In this document: positions 37,143 to 49,000 of the stretch, one piece after another
Layout: every line of letters begins with the position of its first letter
Position numbering within the stretch: position 1 is the stretch's first letter
Source of the DNA: Ceratobasidium sp. AG-K
Lineage: Eukaryota > Basidiomycota > Agaricomycetes > Cantharellales > Ceratobasidiaceae
NCBI GenBank assembly: GCA_037039685.1
Contig: JAWNGF010000005.1
Span: 1,922,001 to 1,986,000 of the forward strand
Direction: 5' to 3'
Length of the DNA stretch: 64,000 nucleotides
Notes under the pieces: model-generated
What the model was told of the DNA's origin: nothing
Databases searched by the model: none
What the model saw: only the letters and a program-made list of their open reading frames with translations
Program-made: the position numbers and the translations under genes

Positions 37143-39017
37143 TCAAGCAACGCGGACAGTATGGGCCTTGTTAATCCCAGCTGGACCCCTCGTCACCCCA
37201 GCCTGGAACCTAACCGCCTCGCTCGCAGACTTGACTTGGAGGGGCTTGACAGTAGGCGCGCCAATCGCCTTGGCGATCCGGTCAGAAAGGTCCTGGTCGA
37301 CTGCTGCGAACACAGACACTGCATCGCGAATGGGTCAGCATGTATGAGATATAATAGGACGAAGAACCTACGTTGACGAGCCTTGACTTCAGCGCTCTTG
37401 GCTCCTCCGAGGTGGCCTGCGACATTGTTGACGAATCGGTCCTGGGCGTCCTTGCTAAAGACCTTCTGCCAAAGTGCGCGGGGTTGTTCAAAGTCAACTA
37501 TAGACAGTTGTCAGTTTGTAAATATCAAAAAAGAAGAGAGAACCCACGCTCGGTAACCTCGCTCAAGTCGGCTACAGCTGCTCCGACAAACGTCTCATGC
37601 TGCACATTCGCGCTGGTCGGCTTCTTGTATGTGAGCGGAGCGAGCGAGGACTGGTAGTTGGGTCGTGCGCCCTGGGACGAGACGTTCATGAACCCAGCAC
37701 GCTCTACTCATCATTAGTATAAATTCGCATACAACTATAAAGCGGACTCACGGAAGTTGGCAACAGGACATAACGGCGCGTTGACCGGGATCTGCTGGTA
37801 GTTTACACCAAGACGGTGTCGGTGAGTGTCGGGGTACGAGAACAGCCTCGACTGCAAGACTGGGTCCGCGCTGGGCTCGACACCAGGAACGACGTGCGAC
37901 GGCGAAAAGGCAATTTGCTCGATTTCGTTGAAGTAGTTCTCGGCGTTGCGGTCGAGGACGAGAGTGCCGATAGGCTGGAGGGGGTATTGCGAATGTGGCC
38001 AGATCTTGGTCAGGTCGAGAATGTTGTAGCGGAATTGTTCAGCTTGCTCGGGAGTCATGGTTTGCTACGTATGGCCAAGTTAGTACGAGACAAAAATATG
38101 ATATTGGCACGTACGATAAAGACATCCCACTTGACTGGCTCGCCCTTTTCGATGGCCTCGAACAAGTCCTGAGTGCCATAGTCGGGGTTCGACCCAGCGA
38201 GCTCGACCGCCTTTTCCTGAGTAAGGAACTGTGGGGAACAATTAATATGACGTCATAAAGGGCTCAAATGAAACTCGCCTTGGTCCCTCCCTGCTTGCGG
38301 CAGTGGACTTGGACATACTTGAACTCGCCCTTGTCATTGACCCATTTAAAAGTATGGCCCGAGTAGCCGTGCTGGTGTCGGTATCCATCGGGAATACCGC
38401 GGTCGCCAAAGAGAATCATAACTTGGTGAATGCTCTCCGGGTTCTGGCTCAGGTAATCCCAGAACATATCGGGATCCTTCAAGTTGGTCTGCGGGTCTCG
38501 CTTTTGGGTGTGGATAAAGTGAGGGAACTTGGCGGGATCGCGAAGGAAAAAGACAGGAGTGTTGTTAAAGACCCAGTCCCAGTTGCCCTCCTCGGTACGC
38601 AGCTTGATCGCAAAGCCACGGGGATCACGTGCAGTGTCAGCAGAGCCAGACTCGCCTCCGACAGTCGAGAAACGGATAGTGGCTGGAGCACGGTTTCCGA
38701 CCTTTTTGAAGATTGCCGCAGAGCAAATGTCGGAAATGTCGTGAGTCACCTCAAAGTATCCATGTGCTCCGGCGCCCTTGGCGTGGACAACACGTTCGGG
38801 GATGCGCTCGCGGTCAAAGTGGGCAAGCAAGTCGAGGTGGTGGAAATCTACAAAATAATTAGCTTAAATGAATTATTCGTTGTAATTACTCGCCTTGGAG
38901 AAGGAGTGGTCCATGAGGTCCGATACGCTGAGCTTCGTATGGCTCGGCATGAGGCGCACCGTTCGAGGTGGTGTAGACCGCACCGTCCTTGTGGTCGAGT
39001 ACTTGCTGGGAAGGCAT
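37143..39017 (-). CDS. monofunctional haem catalase (small-subunit, clade 3 type)
   Basis: The start is ATG 39017 ([20 protein letters not shown]) and the stop is at 37143. It breaks down hydrogen peroxide to water and oxygen. Visible family marks are [20 protein letters not shown] with the distal His, the distal Asn in [14 protein letters not shown], and [19 protein letters not shown]. The proximal haem signature with the ligand Tyr is [14 protein letters not shown], followed by [10 protein letters not shown]. No signal peptide is present, and the C-terminus (KAHTVRVA) is not a canonical PTS1, so a cytosolic location is likely. Its length of around 500 residues fits the small-subunit class without the C-terminal flavodoxin-like domain. 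Exons 1-2 and 2-3 are joined by GC-AG introns. All catalytic residues are present. Confidence 0.95.
38229..38278 (-). other. GC-AG intron in catalase gene
   Basis: On the minus strand the exon ends ACCAAG and the intron starts GCGAGT and ends CACAG. Removing these 50 bases joins GGTK to [12 protein letters not shown] in the expected catalase register. Reading through gives a stop within a few codons. Confidence 0.85.
38848..38893 (-). other. GC-AG intron in catalase gene
   Basis: On the minus strand the exon ends CTCCAAG, the intron starts GCGAGT and ends TTGTAG. Removing 46 bases joins GPLLLQ to [15 protein letters not shown], the conserved catalase junction. The GT three bases further on would break the frame. 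Confidence 0.85.
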
Positions 39018-40058
39018 GACGAGAGAAACTGACGCGATTCAGCACTAATCGTACCCGTTATATACATGCACCCCGATCGGGAAACGTGATGAACTCATGT
39101 ATGACGTCGACCTCCGCCTCGGCTCCCGCGGCCTCTCCCCGCCAACGATCGCGCAGCGATTGGTTCCCGGGCATCCTCGGACCCCTCGGTGCGCACCCAA
39201 CTTGGGCCATCGATCATGTGTCGAGTGCCTAGTAGTTCTTTTACCCTTGTTGGGTGTAGAGTTGCCCTGCGTTGTGATGGATGGCGTCCCGGGCGGCAAT
39301 GGCGATACTACATGCGCTTGGGATTGGTCTTCTGATACTGCGGGACGCGCAAGATCCGCGTGTGTTCGCGACTTCTGTCTTGGATGAGTCCGGTGCTTTA
39401 TGAAACTTTTATCCTGCCATTCAGTGCAAGGCGTGCATTCCGACCTCGTGATTCGCCGAAGCGTGAGCTACGTGCTCAAATGGGGTTCGAACGTTTCTCC
39501 GAGAGGATCGTTCAAAGATGTATGCGTATCATATTCACCGAATTGAGCTTGATATTCTGGGAGGCTGCTAGCCTTACTCAGCTCCACCTTCCCGGTCTCG
39601 GCCTCCCTTCCATAGAGGCCCACTTCGCGTGATGGTCATAAAATGGCGCCATAAGCTACGCCCCACATATCAAACGCATTGAAATGAAGCAAGAGTGACC
39701 GGCAGTGATGGGCTGGATGGAGCAGCTGGGAGACTCGGCACTGCAATCGACGTGTAGTTGCTACAAGATACTGGGCCTCAATTTATCAACACCATACCAT
39801 CGGGGTACGGCGCGTGACGCCTCGTAAGTCTCGGCGTTACTGGCGAGTTTCGCATCCCGAGTCAGGAATGGCTAACCAGTCTGAGTCTTCCGGGCTCCAG
39901 GGCAAACATAACATGCAAAAAAAATCATCAAATGCGGGCCACGTATAAATTTAGCTATAAGCTATAGCTGGTCAAGTTTGGATTTAATTTGGCAGCCACC
40001 TGAATTTGGACAAAGTTTAACATGTGTATTCATAGGCGCCGATCAAACCCTTAGATCT
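39018..40058. other. intergenic between catalase and helicase array
   Basis: The divergent promoter region of catalase (minus) and helicase copy 1 (plus). A plus-strand frame at 39097-39387 has no recognisable motif. Confidence 0.45.
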
Positions 40059-40080
40059 GTGGCAATGCGTACGTAGCCAC
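40059..40080 (+). promoter_or_regulatory. inverted repeat upstream of helicase copy 1
   Basis: GTGGC (40059-40063) and GCCAC (40076-40080) are separated by 12 bases and preceded by GGCGCCGATCAAACCC. The same block, in the same position, precedes copies 2 and 3. It ends about 94 bases before the ATG. Confidence 0.45.
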
Positions 40081-40174
40081 TCACGAACAAACTTCAACAC
40101 AATTTTTGCCTTCTATAACAACAACAGCTCTTGTCAACTGCGCCACACGGGGAAGCGACCATTTTGGCTCTACC

Positions 40175-43100
40175 ATGCCCCGATACACTCATATCAAGTC
40201 CGACTCTTCTCAACCCAAGCCTCCGATTGCGCAAAGAAGTCTTAAACAGCCTCCACGTCAGAGTACAAAGCTCAATAACAATCGAAGGGAACAGGTCCAC
40301 TACCATGCCTCTTCGAACACGTATAGAAGCGCAAAAAATACTTTAACCAACAAAGCGCTTCCCTCGTCACCCGACGAATGGATCGAGTTTGCCAAATCGA
40401 AGCTGAGACTGGCGGTCGCGAGGCTTGACGTAGCTGATACTGTCATGCAGTTGGCTGATTTAGAGACGGATATCCTCGAATTCCTTATTGCAGGTACGTC
40501 TGGCGAGAATGATGGGGCAGGATATACAATAAAATCGGTGACAGCCGATGTAGAAATTCGGGACACAGTAACCGAGGCACTATGCGGGTCATCTTTCCCG
40601 ACGACGGGAAGGGTTTGGAGGGAAAGCATGAGCTATATGCTTCTTCAGCGTTTTCGAACTTATTTCAACCACCTACCTCCTGAATTAGTCGACCGGAGGC
40701 TTGATGAGGAAGGTCAGCAGCTGACCTTCCTTACTACGGCGCTCGAGGCTTTAGATCACCTTGGGTTTGAAACGGCGAACATGGTTGAGCAAGAGGAGAA
40801 ACCAACGGATCCATTTTTCAAGATTAAGGCGAAAAGTCAAAAAAAGCGCAAGGCGTCGGCTAGGGTCGCAAATCGAGCACGCCGGATTAATGCAACTGTT
40901 GATCCTAGGGTGTTCAAGACAGTCAACGTCGAATTTCCGGGTTCTCTTGGAGAGGCGCAGGAGATTGAGCTAGCTTTGATGCTACGCCTACGGGAGGTCT
41001 TTGAAGTGAGTTCAACTGCTGGCATCGTAATGGGTAGCTTACTGGTGGATCCTAAGATTTTCCTCGCATCATTTGGGAACCCTGATCTCGCAACGCACAC
41101 CAGATCTCTGTTACTAAAAGCGTCCCTCAAGGCCATACCAGTTACGTCACTCACGGCAACAGTTACTGAAGTCCCAATCAATAGCCCTTGCTTGACTAAT
41201 GTCCCTGATCCTGCCGTTTTCCCGACCATTCGCCCGCTTGCGGCAACAAAGTATTTTGAAAACAGTCCTACTCTTGGAGCGTGGCCGGTCGTTGTTGCTG
41301 GCCGTGCTGTATCCGACCTGCGTCAAATGCAGAGAGGCGACAGGCATGTGTTTGATATGGTTCAAAAGAAGATAACGTAAGTGCTCGGCCGGACATACCC
41401 CTAGCAACTAACCTGTATATTATCTTTCGTTCCATAAAAGCGAGTTATCGCAAGGCTTTTTCTCAAACAGTAATCAGAAGAGACTCATTGGGGTGGGGAC
41501 AGAAGGTAAGAGTCTAATTTCGTACGGCGCCAAATTAACGAGTTACTGCCGCTAGTTCCAATATATGAAGCCAAGGTTTCTCGTGATTTGAGGATTGTAT
41601 ATCAAGTTGACCTTGATAGCGACCTTGGTGAAAAGGTAACACCGGATATGCTGCTATTTAACCTGCACATGATCAATTAGACAAATTTTAGGTGGATAAA
41701 CAAAGTAAGCTGTCCGTCCCAGATCTCCCTGTCGGTACACTGCTAATAGTCCAATAAAGTTATTAGGTTATACGGTGTCTATACACACGCGCAGTTGGAT
41801 AAGCGCTTATGGTCACTCATTTCTCATCAAATCCATCGTCGTGGCCACGAGTATCGCCGGCGGTGAGTAAAATGTAGTCCTGATAGTGATATATATCCGA
41901 ATCATAAACCCAAAGATGCTTTCACCGCATTACGCACCGTACCCCTGGGCAGAACGTCACGTTGCCTGCGGTGTTTCCGCACGATGGGGACGCGGAGGTA
42001 CCAACTCAAGCATCGTCGGTGCAAGATTCACACGCGATAACTGACGAGGAGTTTTTGAATGTAAGCTACTTGCAAATAGTGAGAACTATCCTAGTGACAT
42101 TCCATATTTAGCTGCACTCAATCTTTGCGTAAGATTTCATCTATGATGTGGAGGGCTTGCTACTGAAATCGTCTATTTCAGGTTGGAAAAGTATCTTACG
42201 ATGTCTCAATCACTAGTGCAAGGTATGTTTTAATCCTTTTATCGCATATATGCTAGGTCTAAATCACTCGTAGCGATACTAAATGACTCAGATGCGAGCC
42301 ACCTTTTCCATCCGTCGTAAGTGTCTGAGAACAGGATCTGAAGGAGTTTTCACGAGAGCGTTCAATCTGTTTAAGTCCCAAGGAGAGAGAGATTATTTCC
42401 TATGGTTCAGCATGTTTTGTCCTTGGTCGCAGTGGGACGGGTAAGCATATCGTCGAGTTGCACTATACTATACTAATCAACGAGCATAGGGAAAACTACA
42501 AGCATCGTGTTCAAGGTTCGTCGCGTGCAGCAATTATTCAGCGGATTTTAGCTAATCGATGTGTTTGTATAGATGCTCGGGCTCGAAAAATTGTTCGTAA
42601 ATATGGGAAGCACCGCAAAACCACGACAAGTTTTTGTTACTCAATCCCGCCTACTGGCCAAGCGGGTTCAAGAATACTACCAAAAGCTTTCCAGGTGCTC
42701 GTCCGAAACACAGGGCGGGACGGTTGAGCCGGCCGAAGACGATGAACAGGTATTTGTTGATCGAGATGACGAGAAGGCCGGTGTGTTCGGACTACCCCCA
42801 AAGTATTCGATGCTTGAGGACCACCACTTCCCACTTTTTCTCTCGTTTGATCAGGTATGTACGCCTTTTCTTTTTGAAACCATCCTCCTGATATATCGGC
42901 TGTAGCTCTGCACCCTGTTCGAGGCAGGTTATGGACTTCACTTTGGGGATTCTCATGGCACTAGGGTATGCACAACTGAACGGCGACGAATTGTTTCTAA
43001 GATAGGTATCAAGACAAAAGAATTGGGTGCTAAAGAAAAAAGTCTTCCAAGAGATGCCAGCGCAATCTCGGCTCAAAACACTGTTTCGGTGGCTTCAGAC

Positions 43101-45694
43101 CGTGAGCGCTCGTCCGAAACCAGGCGGACGGCAGTAAACTTTGAGTAGGCCCTAGCTCTCAAACGCAAGCGATGCTAGGGAATCTTACTGTATCTATTCG
43201 TAGCATATTTCTTGTCGCCTATTGGCCACATTTCGACAGGCGTCTCACGAAGGGTCTGGATCCTGCATTGATATATAGCGAATTCCTCGGTGTAATTGAG
43301 GTACTGAGATCCTGCCTGGTTCGCAATTTCAAACTATTTACGGGGAATGATACAGGGGTCCGAGTCCGCATTAGGCACTGAAACGGGGGCGCTATCTCGT
43401 AGCGATTATATGCGTGGGATTGGTCAAAGGTCGTCGTTTGTGTCCCAAAGAGATAAGGTATACAACCTTTATCAGGCATACCGGAAGCGTAGAGGGCAGC
43501 TTGGGGCCTACGATGCGGCTGAACGGTGAATCGCTATAAGGACGGAGTCGGACGCGCGCTGACCATTATAGTACGCATGCACTCGTTTCGGCCACGAACC
43601 AAGGAATCCCAGGTCCAAAGATTGATTGCTTGTGTGTAAATTTTGGTTTTCTAGATTTCGCTTGCAGACGTTGGTTTCCCCGAAATACAGATATATTGAC
43701 GAGGTAACTGAGACAAACATTTGGTCTTCCGTGCTGAGTTGAGAACAGGTTCAAGACAACTTACTTATTGATATCAAGTGTGAGAGTTGGCAGTTGTAAT
43801 GTCATCGCAACGCCTAACATCCTAGCAGTACTTCGCAATCTCAGTAGTAACCCCCATGGCATTTTTATGGCAGGTGATACTGCTCAGGTAAGGAATCATA
43901 CAAGCCTCAGCACCGGTCTTGAAGTCAGGCTGATGTTCAACATTAGACGATTTCAGCAGGCAGTTCTTTCCGATTTGAAGATCTTAAAGCGTTCATGTGG
44001 CGCATGGAGGTTAGTTTCATAGCCTTGATATTAGCAGTAGCAGCTCGTTATTGTCACCCTGCCCATTCACAGGGGCAAGAGGAGGCAGTACGCCAGCGAA
44101 AACGTAGTGCGATCAATCCAGCTCTTTTCCACCTTGCCGTGAACTACAGAAGCCATGGGGGAATTGTTGACTGCGCAAGTTCTATCGTTCAGCTTATTTT
44201 ACATCTATTCCCCGACTCCATCGACAAGCTTAAGAAAGAAACTGGACTCGTTGAAGGCCCCAAACCCGTGATGTTCTCAGGGTGGGAGCACGGTACTGGG
44301 CACTTCAAGCAGTTTCTACGGGGTGGAGGGTGCGTGCTATCCCTGATATGTCCCCTTCACCCACTTATGTTGAATGTGTAGGAATGCAACTATCGACTTT
44401 GGTGCTGAACAGGTTATACTTGTTCGAAATGATGCTACACGTGACGCTTTGCGTGCACAACTAGGTGATATCGGCTTGGTCCTCACATTGCATGAGAGTA
44501 AAGGTATGTACAGATACAATGAGAAAACAGCAGGGCTGAAGGCTTCTTGGAGGCCTCGAGTTTAATGATGTGCTGCTGTTCAACTTTTTTGAGGACTCTG
44601 TTCCCAACGCTTCGGCTTGGCGTGTTGTCCTTTGTGGGCTGCCCACAGCCAAACCAGGGTCTCACTTTGATAAAGTTCGCCACGCGGTCATATGCTCCGA
44701 GTTAAAACACCTATACGTAGGATTGACTCGTGCTCGTAACCACTGCTGGATATGGGATGGGTCTAATAAAGCGGGACCGATGAGGGTGAGTGTCTCAATA
44801 TTAGTTTGATGCGTCATTATGACATCTCTTTTGCATAGGAATTCTGGACCAGCCAGAATCTTGTTGTACATCGCGGGCCCGGAAATCCCGTCCTTAAACT
44901 CGGTCGCGGTGGTGAGCGTATTTAGATTGATATAACTCCTACTACGTTTCTAACCTTAGGAAATACTTCAAGCCCTTTCCTCAAAAGATGATTGGGCGAG
45001 AACTGGTCGGACGCTTTTCGACAGACGGTTATATTCGGAAGCTGCGCGTTGTTATCAGAGGGCGAATATGCTACTTGAACGGGACATTGCGATCGCGTAT
45101 GAGGCTCGCGAACAAGCAAGGCTGCTGCAAGCTGCTCGGTCGGTTAAAGCAAACCGGGGTCTCAGAGACGCGGCGGCAGCATTTATGCAGTGCGCTATAC
45201 GGTCAACGAACAAACAGCAAATCTCATGCTACTCTTGTGCGGCTGAATGTTTTTCCCAAGCTCAGGAATGGAGGTCTGCCGCAGAAGCCTTCAGCTTAGC
45301 AAAGGAATTCGAGCTGGCCGCCAAGAACTTCCACCGTGCAGAGTTGTCAGACAAAGCAAAGCTCATTCCAAAGGGCGAACAGGACAAGGTACAGGAAGTT
45401 GTGGCCAAAGAAGTTGCCGAGATCGCCAAACCGGATAACCTGCCTGTCGATCAACCGGAGTAAGTGTATGCAATTTGTTTCCGACCTCACTAAACTTCAT
45501 GGCCATCGTCTAGACAAGCCAATTTATCTGTCCCACGAGGCCCTCCAAGAAGACATCCTGCCTTCACGTCGACTTCGCAACGGACGTGGACAAGTCGGGG
45601 CCGAGAGGGCCTGGCGCTTTTCGGACCATTTGGACCGTACTCTCTGACCCCTCGTGCGATTCATATCTACTGTAAGCCAGGTGCATACCAATAG
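40175..45694 (+). CDS. TRANK1-like UvrD/SF1A helicase, copy 1, C-terminally truncated
   Basis: The start is ATG 40175 (MPRYTHIKSDSSQPKPP). An alpha-helical N-terminal region follows (PSSPDEWIEFAKSKL, PPELVDRRLDEEGQ, a basic QKKRKA patch). Then comes a RelE/ParE-like segment at about 41280-41860 (SDLRQMQ helix, VPIYEAKVSRDLRIVYQVD, IIRLYGVYTHAQLD). The SF1A motor has motif I VLGRSGTGKT near 42420, motif II DEVQD (Walker B, split by an intron near 43700), motif III AGDTAQ, NYRSHGG, motif V ESKGLEFND and motif VI YVGLTRARN near 44720. TPR-like helices begin at about 44990. Where copies 2 and 3 continue for another 3.5 kb, this copy jumps to a short degenerate tail, giving a stop at 45692-45694. 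The motor is complete and in frame, so a shortened product is possible, or this is an early pseudogene. The substrate (DNA or RNA) is unknown. Confidence 0.75.
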
Positions 45695-46087
45695 TGAACA
45701 CTGTGGCTTTGGTAGCTTCTTACCGTAGGAGGGCCATGTACGCACTAGAATAACATGTCGTTTGATCAGGGGGTATGCCTATATGTGCGGTGCCGATACC
45801 TGTACACCAGCATATTTGTAATTATATCTTTCGTCGGCTTGCTCACGATTTAATGATGTCTTACCTCCTTCACTCGCCACGATTGAATAATTTCGTTGTT
45901 GGTTCTAGAGCTGAGTCTGTTCCACCCATCACAGCAGCGCTTCCATGGATTAGTCATAACATAGGCGCCCATCAGACCCTTAAATTGGTGGCAACCCGTA
46001 GCCACTCTGGGACATTCTAACATACCCTTCTACACCAGCGGATTTTGTTAAATTTATTCCACGGGAACAAATCACCTCGATTTTATC
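45695..46087. other. intergenic between helicase copies 1 and 2
   Basis: No C-terminal helicase exons remain here. From about 45953 (TTAGTCATAA) the sequence matches the region upstream of copy 3, marking the start of the duplicated promoter block. Confidence 0.55.
45988..46005 (+). promoter_or_regulatory. inverted repeat upstream of helicase copy 2
   Basis: GTGGC and GCCAC are separated by 8 bases. GGCGCCCATCAGACCCT precedes them and TCTGGGACA follows. The repeat ends about 82 bases before the ATG at 46088. The block is also found before copies 1 and 3. Confidence 0.5.
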
Positions 46088-49000
46088 ATGGCTCGATCGA
46101 GCCGTGCCAAGTCCGACCATCCCAACCCAAATCTCCAAGTACGCGTAAAAGTGTACAACTTTCCCACAGCAAAGCGCAAAGCTCGAGAATTACCGAGGGG
46201 AGCATACTCAATCCCCAACCTCTCCTACGACTCGGAGAGCTCCTAGAAGGGCACTGACCGATGAAACGCTTCCTTCGACCCCCGAAGAATGGATTGAATT
46301 TGCTAAAGCAAAGCTGAGACAGGCGATTGCGAGCTTCGACGTAGCTGATACTGTTATGCAATTGGCCGAAATCGAAGCAGATCTACTTGAATTTCTCATG
46401 ACAGGTGTGCACATCGGTAATGATGGGTCAGCGTATGCTAATATAGCCACCAACAGCCGATATAGAAATTCGAGATATGGTCTTGGAAGCTCTGTGCGGG
46501 TCGTCATTCCCAACTACATGCGGAGTGTGGAGGGAAAGCATAAATCATACGCTGCTTCAACGTTTCCGAACCTATTTCAACCGCCTTCCTCCCGAGCTCG
46601 TTGACCAGAGGCTTGATGAAGAGGGTCGGCGATTGGTGTCCATTACTACGGCGCTCGAGGCGCTGGACCACCTTGGATTCGAAACAACAAGCCTGCTGGA
46701 GCAGGTGGAGGAGCAAGCCGACCCAAAGGCCAAGGGGAAAAGCCAGAAAAAACGCAAGGCATCAATAAGCATTGCGAACCGGGTACGCCGGAGTACCACA
46801 ACTGTTGACCCCAGGGTGTTCAAGGCTGTGAACATCGACTTTCCGGGTTCCCTCGGAGAGGCACAAGACATCGAATTGACATTGATGCTGCGTCTACGGG
46901 AAGTATACGAGGTAAAAATTACTGTTCATGCCTTGATCAATGTTTCAGCTCATTGGTCAACACCTAGGTATTCCTTGTATCGTTTGAGAACCCAGACCTT
47001 GTGACACATGCCAAGTCTCTGCTGTTCATGCAGTCGCTGAGCAGGTCCATGCCTACAGCGCCGGTCCCGGCAACACTCACTCAAGCCCCAACCAGCGACG
47101 GTCTGACGAGCGCTCCTGACTCTGGTATTTTCCCGGCGATCCGTCCTCTCACGGCAGCAAAGTATTTCGACGACGGACCTGCCCTGGGCGCATGGCCTGT
47201 CGTCGTTGCTGGTCGTGCTGTCTCCGATCTGCGTCAAATGCAGAAAGGTGATAAACACGTTTTTGACATGGTTCAGAAAAAGATCACGTGAGCCTTCGCC
47301 CCATCACTTTCAGGCTTCGGGACACGACTGCTAAACACTTTTGTCCGGCTTTAATTTCGTTTCAGGGAGTTGTCGCAAGGCTTTTTCTCGGACAGTAATC
47401 AGAAGAGACTCATTGGGCTCGGGACAGAAGGTAAGCGTCTAGCATTGGGGAGAGCTAAACTGACAGCCGCATGCCCGCTAGTTCCGATATATGAAGCCAA
47501 GGTTTCTCGGGATTTGAGAATCGTATACCAAATTGACATCGATAGCAACCTGAATGAAAAGGTAACGTTTCTAATGATATAGTTGCTCAAATGTGACGTA
47601 GCTAATTTTATCATTGGTTAGGTGGATAAACAGAGTAAGTCGGCGATCTCGATAGGTGTTCCTTTCCGCCCCTCACTAAAATTATAATTACAGTGATTAG
47701 GTTGTATGGTATCTATACCCATGCACAACTAGATAAGCGCGTGTGGTCGCTTGTTTCTCGTCAAATTCAGCGTCGTGGCCCTGAATACCGCCGGCGGTAA
47801 GTGGGTTTTGATCTTAAAATATGTTGGTATCAGTCCAAGCCATCACCATTAAAGGTGCCTATACCGCGTTACACACCGTGCCCCTGGGCAGAACGTCACG
47901 CTGCCTGCTGTGTTTTCCCATGATGAAGAAATGGAGGTACCTGCGATGGCACCATCCACAGAGGCTCAAGACTCAGTGACGGATGAAGATTATTTGCATG
48001 TAAGCGATTTATACACAATGATAGAAATCTTATTAATGTCTTCTTGTGTTTAGTTGCATTCAATAATTGCGTAAGATTACACCCAAGATGATATGTTCTT
48101 GCTGATGATCTCACATACCCACAGCTTAGAAAAGTATCTCTCGATGTCCCAATCGTTAGTGCAAGGTACATGTTACTTACTTCTACAGGAATTGGTTGCT
48201 GAACCAAAGTGATTCATTAGCTATCCTGAACGACTCCGACGCGAGCCACCTTTTCCATCCTTCGTAAGTGCTCAAGCTGAAGGTCTGAAAAAACAGGGGT
48301 CCTCACTCAAGATTGATCAAGGCCCAAAGAAAGGGAAATTATCTCCTATGGTTCAGCGTGTTTTGTTCTTGGTCGCAGTGGAACAGGTGAGAGTACGCTC
48401 AAGCCGAAGTATGCGCCGTTAACAAACTCGTACAGGGAAAACAACGAGCATTGTGTTCAAGGTTTGACGACTGCCAGTCGGTTAGCATGACGCTGACCCA
48501 TAAATGTATTTGTACATAGATACTCGGACTTGAAAACCTGTTTGCGAATATGAAAGACACTATCAAGCCCCGACAAGTTTTTGTTACTCAATCCCGCCTA
48601 CTTGCCCAGCGGGTTCAAGATTACTACCAGAAGCTCATCACGAGCTCGTCTGAATCGCTTGGCATAATGACGAAGCCCACCCAAGACGAAGAGCAAATAT
48701 TGGCCGATTTGGACGATGAAGATGCCGCTGCATTTGGGTTGCCCTCAAAGTATTCGATGCTTGAGGATCACCATTTCCCCCTCTTTCTCTCGTTTGATCA
48801 AGTATGTTGGGTTTGGCCTATTGTACATCGCACTGATTCATTGTGTTTCAGCTCTGTAGCTTACTCGAGGCAGACTATGGGTTACAGTTCGGCCGCTCTC
48901 TCGGAACCAAAACGCGAGCAGCCGAAAAACAATTTAATAGCTTTAGGCGAGCTGATAGAACGATGGAATTGAATATTGAGGATGAAGACGATCGGCCGTA

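Noticed and set aside
40487..40550. Copy-1-specific insertion in the helicase N-terminal region
   Set aside because: The extra residues are an in-frame intron. Its GT and AG ends line up with introns in copies 2 and 3, where it is not in frame.
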